Source: Paramicrobacterium fandaimingii (GTDB taxonomy: Bacteria > Actinomycetota > Actinomycetes > Actinomycetales > Microbacteriaceae). From it: DNA of 64,000 bases. The translations under genes and the position numbers were made by a program. Below, piece by piece: positions 40,140-49,599 of the stretch (position 1 is its first letter; each line of letters begins with the position of its first letter). Where the stretch lies: NCBI RefSeq assembly GCF_011751745.2, contig NZ_CP061170.1, forward strand, positions 2,170,001 through 2,234,000, read 5' to 3'. The notes under the pieces were generated by a model. That model saw only the letters and a program-made list of their open reading frames with translations, had not been told where the DNA came from and did not search any database.

Positions 40140-41439
40140 CGGGCTGCTCCTCCCCTCTGGTGAATCGCACTCTGTCGATGCGCCGCCCGTCCATCCTCGT
40201 CACCCGGAGCGTTCCCTCGCTGATCGTTACCTCGTCGCCCACATCGGGCAGTCGACCGAGTTCACTCACGATGTACCCGGCGACGGTCTCGTATGGTCCG
40301 TCTTCCGAGATCTGCACCCCCGTGCGCTCGCGGAGCTCGTCTGGGCGGAGGCTTCCCGAGAAGACGACACCGGATGCTGTCCGCACCACGCCGGCGCGCG
40401 TACGGTCATGCTCGTCCGTCACTTCACCGACGATCTCCTCCACGAGATCTTCCAGCGTTGCAACGCCTGCTGTTCCGCCGTACTCATCGACGACAACGGC
40501 CATCTGGTAGCCGTGCCTCCGCAGCCGCGGGATGAGCGAGTCCAGTCGCATCGTCTCGGGAACGCGCACGATCTCCGATTGCAGCGCCGATACGGGAACG
40601 TCGCTGCGCCGGGACTTCGGCACGGCCACAGCCTGCTTCACGTGGACGAGCCCGACGATGTCATCGATGTCCTCATCGGTCACGGGAAACCGCGAATAGC
40701 CTGTCGCCCGGGTCAGATCGATGACCGACTGGGCAGAGTCGGTGCGGTTCACCGCGTCAACCTGAGGGCGGGGAGTCATGACGTCAGATGCCGTTCGTCC
40801 CGAGAACTGCAGCGTGCGATCAAGAAGCGTCGCCGTGTCGCGTTCGAGCGTGCCCGCCCCCGCGCTGCGGCGCACGAGGCTCGAGAGCTCTTCAGCCGAG
40901 CGTGCTCCGGAAAGCTCTTCCTTCGGCTCAATGCCCATCGCGTGCAGTATCGAGTTGGCGCTGCCGTTCAGCAGCAGCACCGCCGGCTTGAACACGGCAG
41001 TGAAGGCGACTTGGAACGGAACAGCGATCTTCGCCGTCGCTCGCGGAACAGCGAGCGCGAAGTTCTTAGGAACGAGCTCGCCGACGATCATTGACACGAG
41101 CGTTGCAATGCCAACGGCGACGACCGTCGCAATGGGGCGAACGATGGCCTCGGGTGCTCCCCACGCGAGGGCGGGTCCGAGCAGCAGCGAGGTGAAGGCC
41201 GGCTCGAGCGTGTACCCGGTGAGCAGCGTCGTCAGCGTGATTCCGAGCTGCGCACTCGACAGATGCGTCGACGTGACCTTCAACGCGGCGATCGTCATTC
41301 CGAGGCGCGTCTCGCCTCGATCACGGCGAGCCTCAAGGTCAGCGCGGTCCAGATTGACGAGCGCGAATTCGCTTGCGACGAAAAGACCAGTTCCAGCAGT
41401 CAGCACCAGGCCAATGGCGAGCAGGACAAGGTCAGGCAC
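40132..41439 (-). CDS. CNNM/CorC-type transporter (DUF21 + CBS pair + CorC_HlyC domain)
   Basis: A 435-residue membrane protein of the same family as the next gene, probably a Mg2+/Co2+ transporter. The DUF21 domain carries GLFVASEFALVNLDRADLEA and LSSAQLGITLTTLLTGYTLEP (in parts: SAQLGITLTTLL). The CBS pair includes VMTPRPQVDAVN and VVDEYGGTAGVATLEDLVEEIVGE (in parts: YGGTAGVATLEDLVE). The C-terminal CorC_HlyC domain ends with VRFTRGEE. The GTG start at 41439 has a good GGAGG 6 nt upstream, but that site is buried in a perfect hairpin and covered by a leader ORF (see 41432-41506). Confidence 0.92.
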   Translation of the reverse strand: MPDLVLLAIGLVLTAGTGLFVASEFALVNLDRADLEARRDRGETRLGMTIAALKVTSTHLSSAQLGITLTTLLTGYTLEPAFTSLLLGPALAWGAPEAIVRPIATVVAVGIATLVSMIVGELVPKNFALAVPRATAKIAVPFQVAFTAVFKPAVLLLNGSANSILHAMGIEPKEELSGARSAEELSSLVRRSAGAGTLERDTATLLDRTLQFSGRTASDVMTPRPQVDAVNRTDSAQSVIDLTRATGYSRFPVTDEDIDDIVGLVHVKQAVAVPKSRRSDVPVSALQSEIVRVPETMRLDSLIPRLRRHGYQMAVVVDEYGGTAGVATLEDLVEEIVGEVTDEHDRTRAGVVRTASGVVFSGSLRPDELRERTGVQISEDGPYETVAGYIVSELGRLPDVGDEVTISEGTLRVTRMDGRRIDRVRFTRGEEQPDE

Positions 41440-41506
41440 GGGGAGCCTCCTTCAGGAGGCTGGGTCTATGAGAGTCCGATGCGACGGCAGGGGGAGGGTC
41501 GTCCAT
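41432..41506 (-). CDS. Putative Mg2+-responsive leader peptide (24 codons) of the CNNM operon
   Basis: A short ORF, M-D-D-P-P-P-A-V-A-S-D-S-H-R-P-S followed by eight residues, starting 9 nt after the -10 TATACT, so the transcript begins almost at its ATG. It reads through the whole ribosome-binding-site hairpin (41444-41461) and stops with TGA at 41434-41432, inside the second and third codons of the transporter gene. The acidic-proline N-terminus resembles in character the E. coli/Salmonella MgtL leader (M-E-P-D-P-T-P), in which low Mg2+ lets the ribosome fall apart. Translation of this ORF would open the hairpin and could hand ribosomes on to the transporter start. Protein existence is inferred. 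Confidence 0.5.
   Translation of the reverse strand: MDDPPPAVASDSHRPSLLKEAPRA
41444..41461 (-). promoter_or_regulatory. Hairpin sequestering the CNNM ribosome binding site
   Basis: AGCCTCC and GGAGGCT form a perfect 7-bp stem with a TGAA tetraloop. The right arm is the GGAGG Shine-Dalgarno (41450-41446) of the GTG start at 41439. While folded, the site is unavailable; ribosomes translating the leader ORF would melt it. Confidence 0.75.
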
Positions 41507-41515
41507 GATGCGATA

Positions 41516-41521
41516 AGTATA
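41516..41521 (-). promoter_or_regulatory. -10 element of the CNNM operon leader
   Basis: TATACT on the minus strand, 9 nt before the leader-ORF ATG at 41506. No good -35 is seen at 16-18 nt. A transcript from here would have a ~70-nt leader before the transporter GTG. Confidence 0.55.
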
Positions 41522-41566
41522 CGACGCGACGCACGTGCTTTTCCTGTCAGGTCGCCGCGCGCGAAA

Positions 41567-43003
41567 TCACCAGGACACCGGCAAGGCTTTCCCCTCTTCG
41601 TAGCCCGCTGCCGATTGAACGCCGACAATGGCGCGGTCATGAAAGTCAGACACGCTCCGGGCCCCAGCATAGGTGAATGACGACCGCACGCCAGACGTGA
41701 TCATGTCGAGAAGGTCTTCAATCGACGGGCGTTCCGGGTCGAGATAGATCTTCGACGATGAGATTCCTTCGGCGAATAACATCTTGCGGGCGAACTCGTA
41801 TGCGTCGAGCCTGCCGAAACGCTCCTGAACTGCCTTGGTCGACGCCATTCCCCAGCTCTCCTTGTACAGACGCCCGTCTGCGTCTGTACGCAGGTTTCCG
41901 GGGCCCTCGATGGTTCCCGCGAACCACGACCCCACCATGACGCTCGCCGCGCCTGCGGACAGCGCGAGTGCGACGTCGCGCGGGTAGCGAATGCCACCAT
42001 CCGCCCACACATGGGCACCTTGGTCTGCGGCTTCCGCTGCGGTCTCGAGCACGGCGGAGAACTGAGGGCGCCCAACGGCCGTCATCATGCGCGTCGTGCA
42101 CATCGCGCCGGGGCCGACGCCGACCTTGATGATCGAGGCGCCCGCGTCCACGAGGTCGGCAACGCCGACGGCGGTGACGATGTTGCCTGCGACAAGCGGG
42201 ATTCCCAAGCGCAGCTCAGAGACGCTGCGCAGGGCGGAGACCATGCCTTCCTGGTGGCCGTGAGCGGTGTCGACGACGAGAACATCGACGCCGGCCGCGG
42301 CGAGTGCGCGCGCCTTCGACTGAACGTCGCCGTTGATGCCGATGGCTGCGGCGACCGCAAGCCGGCCGTCTGCGTCGACGGCCGGGGAGTACAAGGTCGA
42401 GCGCAGGGCGCTCCTCTGGCTCACTGCGCCCACGAGTTTTCCACGACGCAGAACAGCGGAAAAGCTCAAGTCGGCATCCGCCATGAGGTCGAAAGCCTGT
42501 CTGCCCGTCTCGATGTCGTCGGCGTCAAGGGCTGCCTGCGACCCTCGAAGCAGATCGCCGAGACGAGCATCCGGAAGCGCTGTCCCCAGCCGTTTCGTCG
42601 GGATGCTGCCGGCGTAGTCGTCGCCGTTCATGATCACGATTCCGTGCCCGTCGACGGCCGGAACCTCCGCCAGAACGTCGGCAACCGTGGAGTCGGGGCT
42701 GAACACCGTCGGCGTGTCCCACAGAACAGGCTGGTCTTTTACCCAGCGGATGGCGGAGTCGAGCTCTTGCAGCGGCATGTCCTGCGGCAGCACACCCAAT
42801 CCGCCCCTCCGGGCAAGCGAGACCGCGAGTCGCGGGCCCGTCACCGAGTTCATATTCGACGAGACCAGGGGAATCGTCGCCGGCGTTCCGTCATCGGGAG
42901 CAAGGGAGACGTCGAGACGGCTGACAACATCTGAACGCGAAGGAACGAGGAACACATCCGAGTACGTCAGGTCATGTGCCGGGACTTCACCGATGAATCG
43001 CAT
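41567..43003 (-). CDS. guaB1: GuaB1-type IMP dehydrogenase-related protein (GMP reductase)
   Basis: A 478-residue TIM-barrel enzyme with an inserted CBS pair (about residues 95-205). The catalytic loop is [22 protein letters not shown] with the nucleophilic Cys; upstream are [21 protein letters not shown] and [12 protein letters not shown], and downstream [19 protein letters not shown] (in parts: [10 protein letters not shown]). The sequence after the catalytic loop, [15 protein letters not shown], is that of the actinobacterial GuaB1 group, which in mycobacteria has been shown to reduce GMP to IMP rather than oxidise IMP. TAGCTT (43010-43015) lies 6 nt before the ATG, a leaderless start. Divergent from kgd. 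Confidence 0.9.
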   Translation of the reverse strand: MRFIGEVPAHDLTYSDVFLVPSRSDVVSRLDVSLAPDDGTPATIPLVSSNMNSVTGPRLAVSLARRGGLGVLPQDMPLQELDSAIRWVKDQPVLWDTPTVFSPDSTVADVLAEVPAVDGHGIVIMNGDDYAGSIPTKRLGTALPDARLGDLLRGSQAALDADDIETGRQAFDLMADADLSFSAVLRRGKLVGAVSQRSALRSTLYSPAVDADGRLAVAAAIGINGDVQSKARALAAAGVDVLVVDTAHGHQEGMVSALRSVSELRLGIPLVAGNIVTAVGVADLVDAGASIIKVGVGPGAMCTTRMMTAVGRPQFSAVLETAAEAADQGAHVWADGGIRYPRDVALALSAGAASVMVGSWFAGTIEGPGNLRTDADGRLYKESWGMASTKAVQERFGRLDAYEFARKMLFAEGISSSKIYLDPERPSIEDLLDMITSGVRSSFTYAGARSVSDFHDRAIVGVQSAAGYEEGKALPVSW

Positions 43004-43140
43004 ATCTCAAAGCTACTTGTCCTTCGCCCGCAATGCACGCTCGAGGACGTAGGCTTGGGCAAGAACAATGTGAGGTGCTGCACGTCCCTGGTGCGGTGCC
43101 GCGGGTGGCGATTTTTGACAGAGAAGGTAGGCGATCAACG

Positions 43141-46100
43141 GTGTCAGGCCAGTTGACCGGAGTCGGGGCCGATGGTGGCGCCGCAGCAGATTTTGGGGCA
43201 AACGAGTGGCTTGTCGATGAGATGTACGCAAAGTACCTCGCAGACAAGAATTCCGTTGACAAGTCCTGGTGGCCGATTCTGGAGAACTATCGGCCCGTGA
43301 GCGGCGAGGCGCCAGCGCCTGCCGAGCGCAGCAGCCAGGCAGGCGCCCCGGCCCCCGCATCGTCCGGCGGTCGCCCTGTCGCCCGCACCACAAGCATCCA
43401 GCCGAAGTCGCAGCCGATTCCCGCCGATGCGCCCCAGAGTTCGCCAGACAAGAAGAGCTCAGACGCCGATTCTGGCGACCAGGGCCCTCAAGATGCCGTC
43501 ACTCCGCTGCGGGGAATGACGAAGGCGCTCGCGGCGAACATGGACCTCAGCCTCACCGTGCCGACGGCGACAAGCGTTCGCACGATCCCCGCGAAGCTGA
43601 TGATCGACAACCGCATCGTCATCAACAACCACCTCAAGCGGGCTCGAGGCGGAAAGGTGAGCTTCACCCATCTCATCGGATGGGCACTCATTCAGGCGCT
43701 CAAGGACTTCCCCAGCCAAAACGTCTACTACGACATCGTGGGAGACAAGCCCAGTGTCGTCGCACCGGCGCACATCGGCCTGGGAATAGCGATCGATCTC
43801 CCCAAGCCAGACGGAACGCGCGCCTTGATGGTCCCCGCGATCAAGAACGCAGAAAGCCTCACCTTCGGCGAATACCTTGCCGAATATGAAGATCTCGTAA
43901 CCCGTGCACGCGCCAGCAAGCTCACAGCAGCTGACTTCGCCGGCGCAAGCGTTTCTCTCACAAATCCGGGTGGAATCGGAACCGTGCATTCGGTGCCGCG
44001 CCTGATGAAGGGCCAAGGCTGCATCATCGGCGCTGGCGCGCTCGAATACCCCGCCGAGTTCCAGGGAGCCTCAGAAAAGACGATCGTCGAGCTGGGCATC
44101 GGCAAGACGATCACGCTGACGTCAACCTACGACCACCGCGTCATTCAGGGCGCCGGCTCCGGTGAGTTCCTCAAGAAGGTGCACGAGCTCCTGATCGGGC
44201 AGCGCAGTTTCTACGAGGACATCTTTGCGGCGCTGCGCATTCCGTACGACCCCATCCACTGGGCACCGGACATCTCCGTTGATCTCAGCGACACCGTCAA
44301 CAAGACAGCGCGCGTGCAGGAGCTCATCAACTCGTTCCGCGTTCGCGGACACCTGATGGCAGACGTCGACCCGCTCGAGTACGTGCAGCGTGCGCATCCT
44401 GACCTCGATATCGCCTCGCACGGCCTGACCTTCTGGGATCTTGATCGTGAGTTCGTCACGGGCAACTTCACAGACAAGCGTCAGATGAAGCTCCGCGACA
44501 TTCTCGGAGTTCTTCGTGACTCCTACTGCCGCACAACCGGGCTTGAGTACATGCACATTCAAGACCCAGCTCAGCGGGCTTGGATTCAAGGCAAGGTGGA
44601 GCGCCCCTACGCCAAGCCGACGCACGACGAGCAGATGCGCATTCTCGGCAAGCTCAATGAGGCGGAGGCGTTCGAGACCTTCCTTCAGACGAAGTACGTT
44701 GGCCAGAAGCGGTTCAGCCTCGAGGGCGGCGAGTCTACGATTGCCCTGCTCGACGGAATTCTCCAAGAGGCGACGGAACTCGGACTCGACGGCGCGGCCA
44801 TCGGCATGGCGCACCGCGGTCGACTCAACGTGCTCACGAACATCGCGGGCAAGACATACGGGCAGATCTTCCAGGAGTTCGAGGGTCATCAAGACTCAAA
44901 GAACACCGGTTCTGGCGATGTGAAGTACCACCTCGGAACGGAGGGGACGTTCCGTGCCCTCGACGGAACAGAGCTTCCGGTCTATCTCGCAGCGAACCCG
45001 TCGCACCTCGAAGCGGTAGACGGGGTGCTCGAAGGCATCGTTCGCGCCAAGCAGGACCGCCAGCCGATCGGAACATTCCGCACGCTGCCGATTCTCATCC
45101 ACGGCGACGCCGCGATGGCCGGCCAAGGAGTCATTCTCGAAACCATGCAGTTCTCGCAGCTGCGCGGCTACCGCACGGGCGGCACCATCCACGTTGTCGT
45201 CAACAACCAGGTTGGCTTTACGACGACACCGGGCGAGGGTCGCACATCGATCTACTCGACGGATGTCGCAAAGACCATTCAGGCTCCGGTCTGGCATGTG
45301 AACGGCGATGACCCTGAGGCGGTCACCCGCGTTGCCCAACTCGCCTTCCAGTTCCAGCAGGAATTCCACAAGGACGTCATCATCGACGTCATCTGCTACC
45401 GCCGCCGTGGCCACAACGAGGGCGACGACCCGTCAATGACGCAGCCGCTCATGTACAACCTGATCGAAGCGAAGCGTTCGGTTCGAAAGTTGTACACAGA
45501 GGCTCTCGTCGGGCGCGGCGACATCACGCAAGAAGAGTACGAGTCAGCGCACAACGACTTCCAAGACCGCCTCGAGCGCGCCTTCATGGAGACGCACGCG
45601 GCCCAGACGAGCTCAACTCCCGTCATCTTGCCAGACACGGACGAAGACGGTTACACGGGTGAGCCCGAAACGACCGGAGTCGACATCGATGTCGTTCACG
45701 AAATCGGTGACGCATTCACGAACAAGCCCGCCGGGTTCACAGTGCACAAGAAGCTCCAGCAGCTGCTTGATAAGCGCGTTGACATGAGTCGCAACGGCAC
45801 GATCGACTGGTCGTTCGGCGAGCTTCTCGCATTCGGCTCTCTAGTGCGCGAAGGCACGCCCGTCCGTATGAGCGGCCAGGACTCTCGCCGAGGCACCTTC
45901 GTTCAGCGCCACGCCGTGCTGCACGACCGTGAGAACGGTCAGGAGTGGCTGCCGCTCACCAACGTCTCTGAGAATCAGGCGCGCTTCTGGATCTATGATT
46001 CGCTGCTGTCGGAGTACGCGGTCATGGGCTTCGAATACGGCTACTCCGTTGAGCGTGCAGACGCACTCGTGCTGTGGGAGGCGCAGTTCGGCGACTTCGC

Positions 46101-46824
46101 GAACGGCGGGCAGACGATCATTGACGAGTTCATCTCCTCTGCCGAGCAGAAATGGGGCCAGCGATCCAGCGTCGTGCTCCTGCTCCCCCACGGCTACGAG
46201 GGCGCAGGACCCGACCACTCGTCGGCGCGCATCGAGAGGTTCCTTCAGCTCAGCGCCGAGAACAATATGACTGTCGCGCGCCCCTCGACCCCGGCGTCGT
46301 ACTTCCACCTGCTCCGGAGGCAGGCATACGCCCGCCCGCGCCGTCCCCTTGTCGTATTCACGCCGAAGGCGATGCTGCGCCTGAAGGGTGCAACGAGCGA
46401 ACTTGAGGACTTCACGACCGGAAAATTCCAGCCGATCATCGATGACGATCGCATCACGGATCCGGCAGAGGTGAAGCGAGTGATCCTGCACGCAGGCAAG
46501 GTCCATTGGGATCTTCGCAGCGAGCTCACGAAGAACCCCGACCCACGCATCGCGCTCGTTCGCGTTGAGCAGTACTACCCCGTTCCGGGAACCGAGCTGC
46601 GCTCCGTGCTCTCGCGGTACCCCAACGCAGAGATCGTGTGGGTTCAAGAAGAGCCGGAGAACCAGGGAGCGTGGCCGTTCATCTCGCTCGAGCTGACCAA
46701 GCACCTCTCGAACAATGCCGTCACGGGCATCACACGAGCGGCAGCCGCATCCCCGGCAACGGGCTCGGCCAAGCGTCACGCGGCAGAGCACACGAAGCTC
46801 ATCGAGCGCGCGTTGTCGCTCTGA
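43141..46824 (+). CDS. kgd: Multifunctional 2-oxoglutarate decarboxylase/dehydrogenase E1-E2 (Kgd/OdhA)
   Basis: A 1227-residue actinobacterial hybrid enzyme of the TCA cycle. An N-terminal E1 helix (WLVDEMYAKYLADKNSVDKSWW) is followed by a flexible Ala/Pro linker, an E2-type succinyltransferase domain (TPLRGMTKALAANMDLSLTVP to STYDHRVIQGAGSGEFL, in parts) with the catalytic His in DHRVIQGA, and then the full thiamine-diphosphate E1 part (GMAHRGRLNVL, HGDAAMAGQG, VVNNQVGFTT). It has no lipoyl domain, so it must use lipoyl groups of the pyruvate dehydrogenase E2 as in Corynebacterium and Mycobacterium. GTG 43141 is the likely start, with GAGAAGG 13 nt upstream; the binding site is poorly spaced. 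Confidence 0.95.
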   Translation: MSGQLTGVGADGGAAADFGANEWLVDEMYAKYLADKNSVDKSWWPILENYRPVSGEAPAPAERSSQAGAPAPASSGGRPVARTTSIQPKSQPIPADAPQSSPDKKSSDADSGDQGPQDAVTPLRGMTKALAANMDLSLTVPTATSVRTIPAKLMIDNRIVINNHLKRARGGKVSFTHLIGWALIQALKDFPSQNVYYDIVGDKPSVVAPAHIGLGIAIDLPKPDGTRALMVPAIKNAESLTFGEYLAEYEDLVTRARASKLTAADFAGASVSLTNPGGIGTVHSVPRLMKGQGCIIGAGALEYPAEFQGASEKTIVELGIGKTITLTSTYDHRVIQGAGSGEFLKKVHELLIGQRSFYEDIFAALRIPYDPIHWAPDISVDLSDTVNKTARVQELINSFRVRGHLMADVDPLEYVQRAHPDLDIASHGLTFWDLDREFVTGNFTDKRQMKLRDILGVLRDSYCRTTGLEYMHIQDPAQRAWIQGKVERPYAKPTHDEQMRILGKLNEAEAFETFLQTKYVGQKRFSLEGGESTIALLDGILQEATELGLDGAAIGMAHRGRLNVLTNIAGKTYGQIFQEFEGHQDSKNTGSGDVKYHLGTEGTFRALDGTELPVYLAANPSHLEAVDGVLEGIVRAKQDRQPIGTFRTLPILIHGDAAMAGQGVILETMQFSQLRGYRTGGTIHVVVNNQVGFTTTPGEGRTSIYSTDVAKTIQAPVWHVNGDDPEAVTRVAQLAFQFQQEFHKDVIIDVICYRRRGHNEGDDPSMTQPLMYNLIEAKRSVRKLYTEALVGRGDITQEEYESAHNDFQDRLERAFMETHAAQTSSTPVILPDTDEDGYTGEPETTGVDIDVVHEIGDAFTNKPAGFTVHKKLQQLLDKRVDMSRNGTIDWSFGELLAFGSLVREGTPVRMSGQDSRRGTFVQRHAVLHDRENGQEWLPLTNVSENQARFWIYDSLLSEYAVMGFEYGYSVERADALVLWEAQFGDFANGGQTIIDEFISSAEQKWGQRSSVVLLLPHGYEGAGPDHSSARIERFLQLSAENNMTVARPSTPASYFHLLRRQAYARPRRPLVVFTPKAMLRLKGATSELEDFTTGKFQPIIDDDRITDPAEVKRVILHAGKVHWDLRSELTKNPDPRIALVRVEQYYPVPGTELRSVLSRYPNAEIVWVQEEPENQGAWPFISLELTKHLSNNAVTGITRAAAASPATGSAKRHAAEHTKLIERALSL

Positions 46825-46835
46825 GACACCGACGA

Positions 46836-46872
46836 ACAAAGCGGTCGGGCCCACCGGGCCCGACCGCTTTGT
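46836..46872 (+). terminator. Strong hairpin terminator after kgd
   Basis: A perfect 17-bp stem, ACAAAGCGGTCGGGCCC with its complement, closes on an ACC loop 12 nt after the kgd stop. The right arm ends in CTTTGTCGT rather than a long T run. Confidence 0.88.
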
Positions 46873-46906
46873 CGTGACCGATCCGCCGTGCCCGTAAAAT
46901 AGTCCT

Positions 46907-48637
46907 ATGGAATCTGAGCTCGCCCTCTTAAGCGCGGTGGGCGTGCTTGTCATCGTTGTCGTATCGTTCTTTGCTCCAAAGCTCGGCGTCGCCGCTCCGA
47001 TCGTGCTCGTGCTGCTCGGCGTCGGCGCGAGCTACATCCCGGGAGCTCCCGAGTTTGAGCTGCCGCACGAGCTCATTCTCACCGTCGCTCTTCCGCCGAT
47101 CCTCTATTCGGCGGCCGTCAACGTTCCCATCGTCGATTTCCGGCGAAACTTCAAGGCAATCAGCGGGCTGTCCGTGCTGCTCGTCATCGTGTCGGCGTTC
47201 GTGACGGGGTTCATCTTCTTCCTTCTGCTCCCCGACCTCTCGCTCCCCGCGGCAATCGCGCTCGGCGCGGTCGTCAGCCCTCCGGATGCGGTTGCCGCAA
47301 CGTCCATTGGAAAGCGCCTCGGCCTTCCCCCACGACTCGTCACGGTGATGGAAGGCGAGGGCCTCGTCAACGACGCGACGGCCCTCGTCATGCTGCGCTC
47401 GGCCATTGCTGCCGTCGGCGGCACCGTCACCTTCTTCGGCGTTGTCGGCGACTTTCTCTTCGCCCTCTTCGTGGCCATTGCGTTCGGCGTGGTCATCGGT
47501 CTCGTCTCAGTGTGGGTGCGCTCACGACTCAACGATTCGGTGCTCACGACCGCGATCTCGTTCGCTGTCCCCTTCATCGCGTTCGTGCCGTCAGAGGAGA
47601 TCGGCGCGTCCGGCGTTGTCGCCGTCGTCACCGCTGGGCTCATCACCGGTCATCAGAGCGCACGACACTTTTCTGCCCAAGATCGCATCAGCGAGCGCAT
47701 CAATTGGCGCACCGCCCAGCTGATTCTCGAAAACGGGGTATTCCTCATCATGGGGTACGAGGTTCACGTCATCATCGCTCGGGTGGAAGAGGGCGGCTTC
47801 AGCGTCACAAACAGCATCCTCTATGGTCTGCTTGCGACAGGTATCCTTCTTGTCGTCCGCGTGCTCTTCGTTGTGCCCCTCGTCGGGTCCCTGCGAACCG
47901 AGCAGCGACGTGCGCAAGTACAGGGACCCCGGCTCAATCAGGCAATGGAGCGGCTGGCGGCGGCACGACCGGCGGATATCGCACCGTCAAGACGGTGGGA
48001 CCGCGCGACGCGCATGCTGCAGCGACGACAGGCAGACGCCGACTTTCTCACGTCGGAGGGACTGGGGTGGCGCGGCGCGGCAGTGCTCGGCTGGTCGGGA
48101 ATGCGCGGAGTCATCACGCTCGCTGCCGCACAGTCGCTGCCGGACAAGACGCCATATCAGCCTCAACTTGTGCTTATCGCGTTCACCGTCGCGATCGTCA
48201 CGCTTGTTGTGCAAGGCGGAACGCTGCCTCTGCTCATCAGGCTCCTCGGAATCAAGGGCTCCGATGCCCTTGCCGATCGCTCCGAGCTTGCCGGGTTGAT
48301 TGATGAGATTGGCACGATCGGCGGTGCTCTTCTCGATAACCCTGAATTGCATCAGTCAAATGGGCGACGCTACGACGAGGCGATCATCGCGCAAGTACGA
48401 GTCGACACCACAAGAATCTCAGAAGCGATGTCAGAGTCGCTGGGCAGCGACGAGCCAGGTCCCCACGAGCAGAGGCGTGCACTCAGGCGCATGGTGCTGC
48501 AGGCCGAGCGCGCAGCGCTGCTTGACGCACGTTCTCGCGGCGTCTACAGCTCCCGCGTGCTCGAGCGTGCCCAGGCCATCCTCGACGCGGAAGAGACCCG
48601 TCTCGGTCACATGGACGGCGATTCAGGTGCCCACTGA
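46907..48637 (+). CDS. CPA1-type Na+/H+ antiporter (NhaP/YjcE family)
   Basis: A 576-residue antiporter with about twelve hydrophobic segments (residues ~1-430) and a hydrophilic C-terminal tail of ~140 residues that is probably cytoplasmic and regulatory. The ion-binding region shows GAVVSPPDAVAATSI and the ND motif of electroneutral CPA1 proteins in MEGEGLVNDATALVM; GMRGVITLAAAQSLP is another family stretch. TAAAAT (46895-46900) lies exactly 6 nt before the ATG with no ribosome binding site, indicating a leaderless mRNA right after the kgd terminator. Confidence 0.92.
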   Translation: MESELALLSAVGVLVIVVVSFFAPKLGVAAPIVLVLLGVGASYIPGAPEFELPHELILTVALPPILYSAAVNVPIVDFRRNFKAISGLSVLLVIVSAFVTGFIFFLLLPDLSLPAAIALGAVVSPPDAVAATSIGKRLGLPPRLVTVMEGEGLVNDATALVMLRSAIAAVGGTVTFFGVVGDFLFALFVAIAFGVVIGLVSVWVRSRLNDSVLTTAISFAVPFIAFVPSEEIGASGVVAVVTAGLITGHQSARHFSAQDRISERINWRTAQLILENGVFLIMGYEVHVIIARVEEGGFSVTNSILYGLLATGILLVVRVLFVVPLVGSLRTEQRRAQVQGPRLNQAMERLAAARPADIAPSRRWDRATRMLQRRQADADFLTSEGLGWRGAAVLGWSGMRGVITLAAAQSLPDKTPYQPQLVLIAFTVAIVTLVVQGGTLPLLIRLLGIKGSDALADRSELAGLIDEIGTIGGALLDNPELHQSNGRRYDEAIIAQVRVDTTRISEAMSESLGSDEPGPHEQRRALRRMVLQAERAALLDARSRGVYSSRVLERAQAILDAEETRLGHMDGDSGAH

Positions 48638-48658
48638 CGAAACGGGCGGCGGCTGGAC

Positions 48659-48898
48659 TCAGTGAGCGGTCGCCGTGCGCAGCCGCTCGATCACCTGGGC
48701 GCGAAGCTCCTCCGGAGCTGTCTCCCTGCAGGCACGCTGCACCGTCTCGGTGAGCGTGCGCGAGAGCAGCGCCTCGCGCGTGCAATCGGCGCAGTCGGCC
48801 AGGTGCTCGCGAATATCCGACGCATCCGTATGGCAGATCTCGTTTCTCAGAAACTCTTCGAGATCTCGCCGTGCTTTTGCGCAGCCACAGTCAGTCAT
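48659..48898 (-). CDS. rsrA: Zinc-binding anti-sigma factor, RsrA/RshA type
   Basis: A 79-residue anti-sigma factor. The ZAS motif Hx3Cx2C is visible as EHLADCADC, with further cysteines in MTDCGC near the N-terminus and EICHTD. In Streptomyces RsrA and mycobacterial RshA these thiols form a disulfide on oxidation and release the sigma factor. The start overlaps the sigR stop by 4 nt, giving balanced production of the pair. It is convergent with the antiporter gene. Confidence 0.9.
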   Translation of the reverse strand: MTDCGCAKARRDLEEFLRNEICHTDASDIREHLADCADCTREALLSRTLTETVQRACRETAPEELRAQVIERLRTATAH

Positions 48899-49563
48899 TT
48901 CGTGCTCCCTGCCGTCGGAGCCGTGATGCCCCGCGCGACGGCGTAATCAGTCAGTCGGTCGCGCAGCATTCGGCGGCCACGGTGCAGCCGGCTCATCACG
49001 GTACCGATGGGACTCTTCATAATCTCGGCGATGTCTTGATAGCTGAAACCCTCGACATCGGCCAGGTAGACGGCAAGACGGAAGTCTTCGGGGATGTCCT
49101 GCAGCGCCTGCTTCACCGCGCTGTCAGGCATGTGGTCGATCGCCTCGCTTTCGGCGGAGCGATGTGTGCTCGCCGTCGTTGACTGCGCTCCCCCGAGCTG
49201 CCAGTCCTCAAGGTCGTCGATCGCGCTCTGATACGGCTCGCGCTGCTTCTTGCGATACAGGTTGATGTACGTGTTCGTCAGAATGCGGTACAGCCACGCC
49301 TTGAGGTTTGTTCCCTGTTTAAACTGCCCGAAGGCCGCGTACGCCTTGACGAACGTCTCTTGGACGAGGTCCTGCGCGTCTGCGGGATTCTTCGTCATGC
49401 GCATAGCAGCTCCGTAGAGCTGATCAAGAAACGGCAGAGCCTGCTCTTCGAAGAGGGCGTGGGACTCGTCCCTCGCCTGTGGTGTTGGTTTTTCGGGCAC
49501 AGTCATCACTGCTAAGTCTACGTCGTGCACGCTAGCGCGTTCGAGAACTGCACTTGTCGTCAT
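48895..49563 (-). CDS. sigR: RNA polymerase sigma factor SigR/SigH (thiol-oxidative stress)
   Basis: A 222-residue group IV (ECF) sigma factor. Region 2 reads [37 protein letters not shown] (in parts: [16 protein letters not shown]) and [16 protein letters not shown]; region 4 reads [34 protein letters not shown] (in parts: [21 protein letters not shown]). These match SigR/SigH, which controls thioredoxin, mycothiol and protein-quality genes. ATG 49563 has GGAGG 7 nt upstream. A SigH-type promoter precedes it, indicating positive autoregulation. Confidence 0.95.
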   Translation of the reverse strand: MTTSAVLERASVHDVDLAVMTVPEKPTPQARDESHALFEEQALPFLDQLYGAAMRMTKNPADAQDLVQETFVKAYAAFGQFKQGTNLKAWLYRILTNTYINLYRKKQREPYQSAIDDLEDWQLGGAQSTTASTHRSAESEAIDHMPDSAVKQALQDIPEDFRLAVYLADVEGFSYQDIAEIMKSPIGTVMSRLHRGRRMLRDRLTDYAVARGITAPTAGSTK

Positions 49564-49599
49564 ATGTGTACCTCCGCAGATTTCGCCGATACATTAGAT

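Noticed and set aside
43116..43121. TTGACA as a -35 element for kgd
   Set aside because: A -10 at the proper distance would fall inside the kgd coding region and no TANNNT is present there.
43077..43156. A short cysteine-containing upstream frame (V-R-C-C-T-S...) overlapping the kgd start, reminiscent of polycysteine attenuators
   Set aside because: kgd is not a cysteine or sulfur gene, the frame has only scattered cysteines and its stop lies inside kgd without a matching ribosome binding site arrangement.
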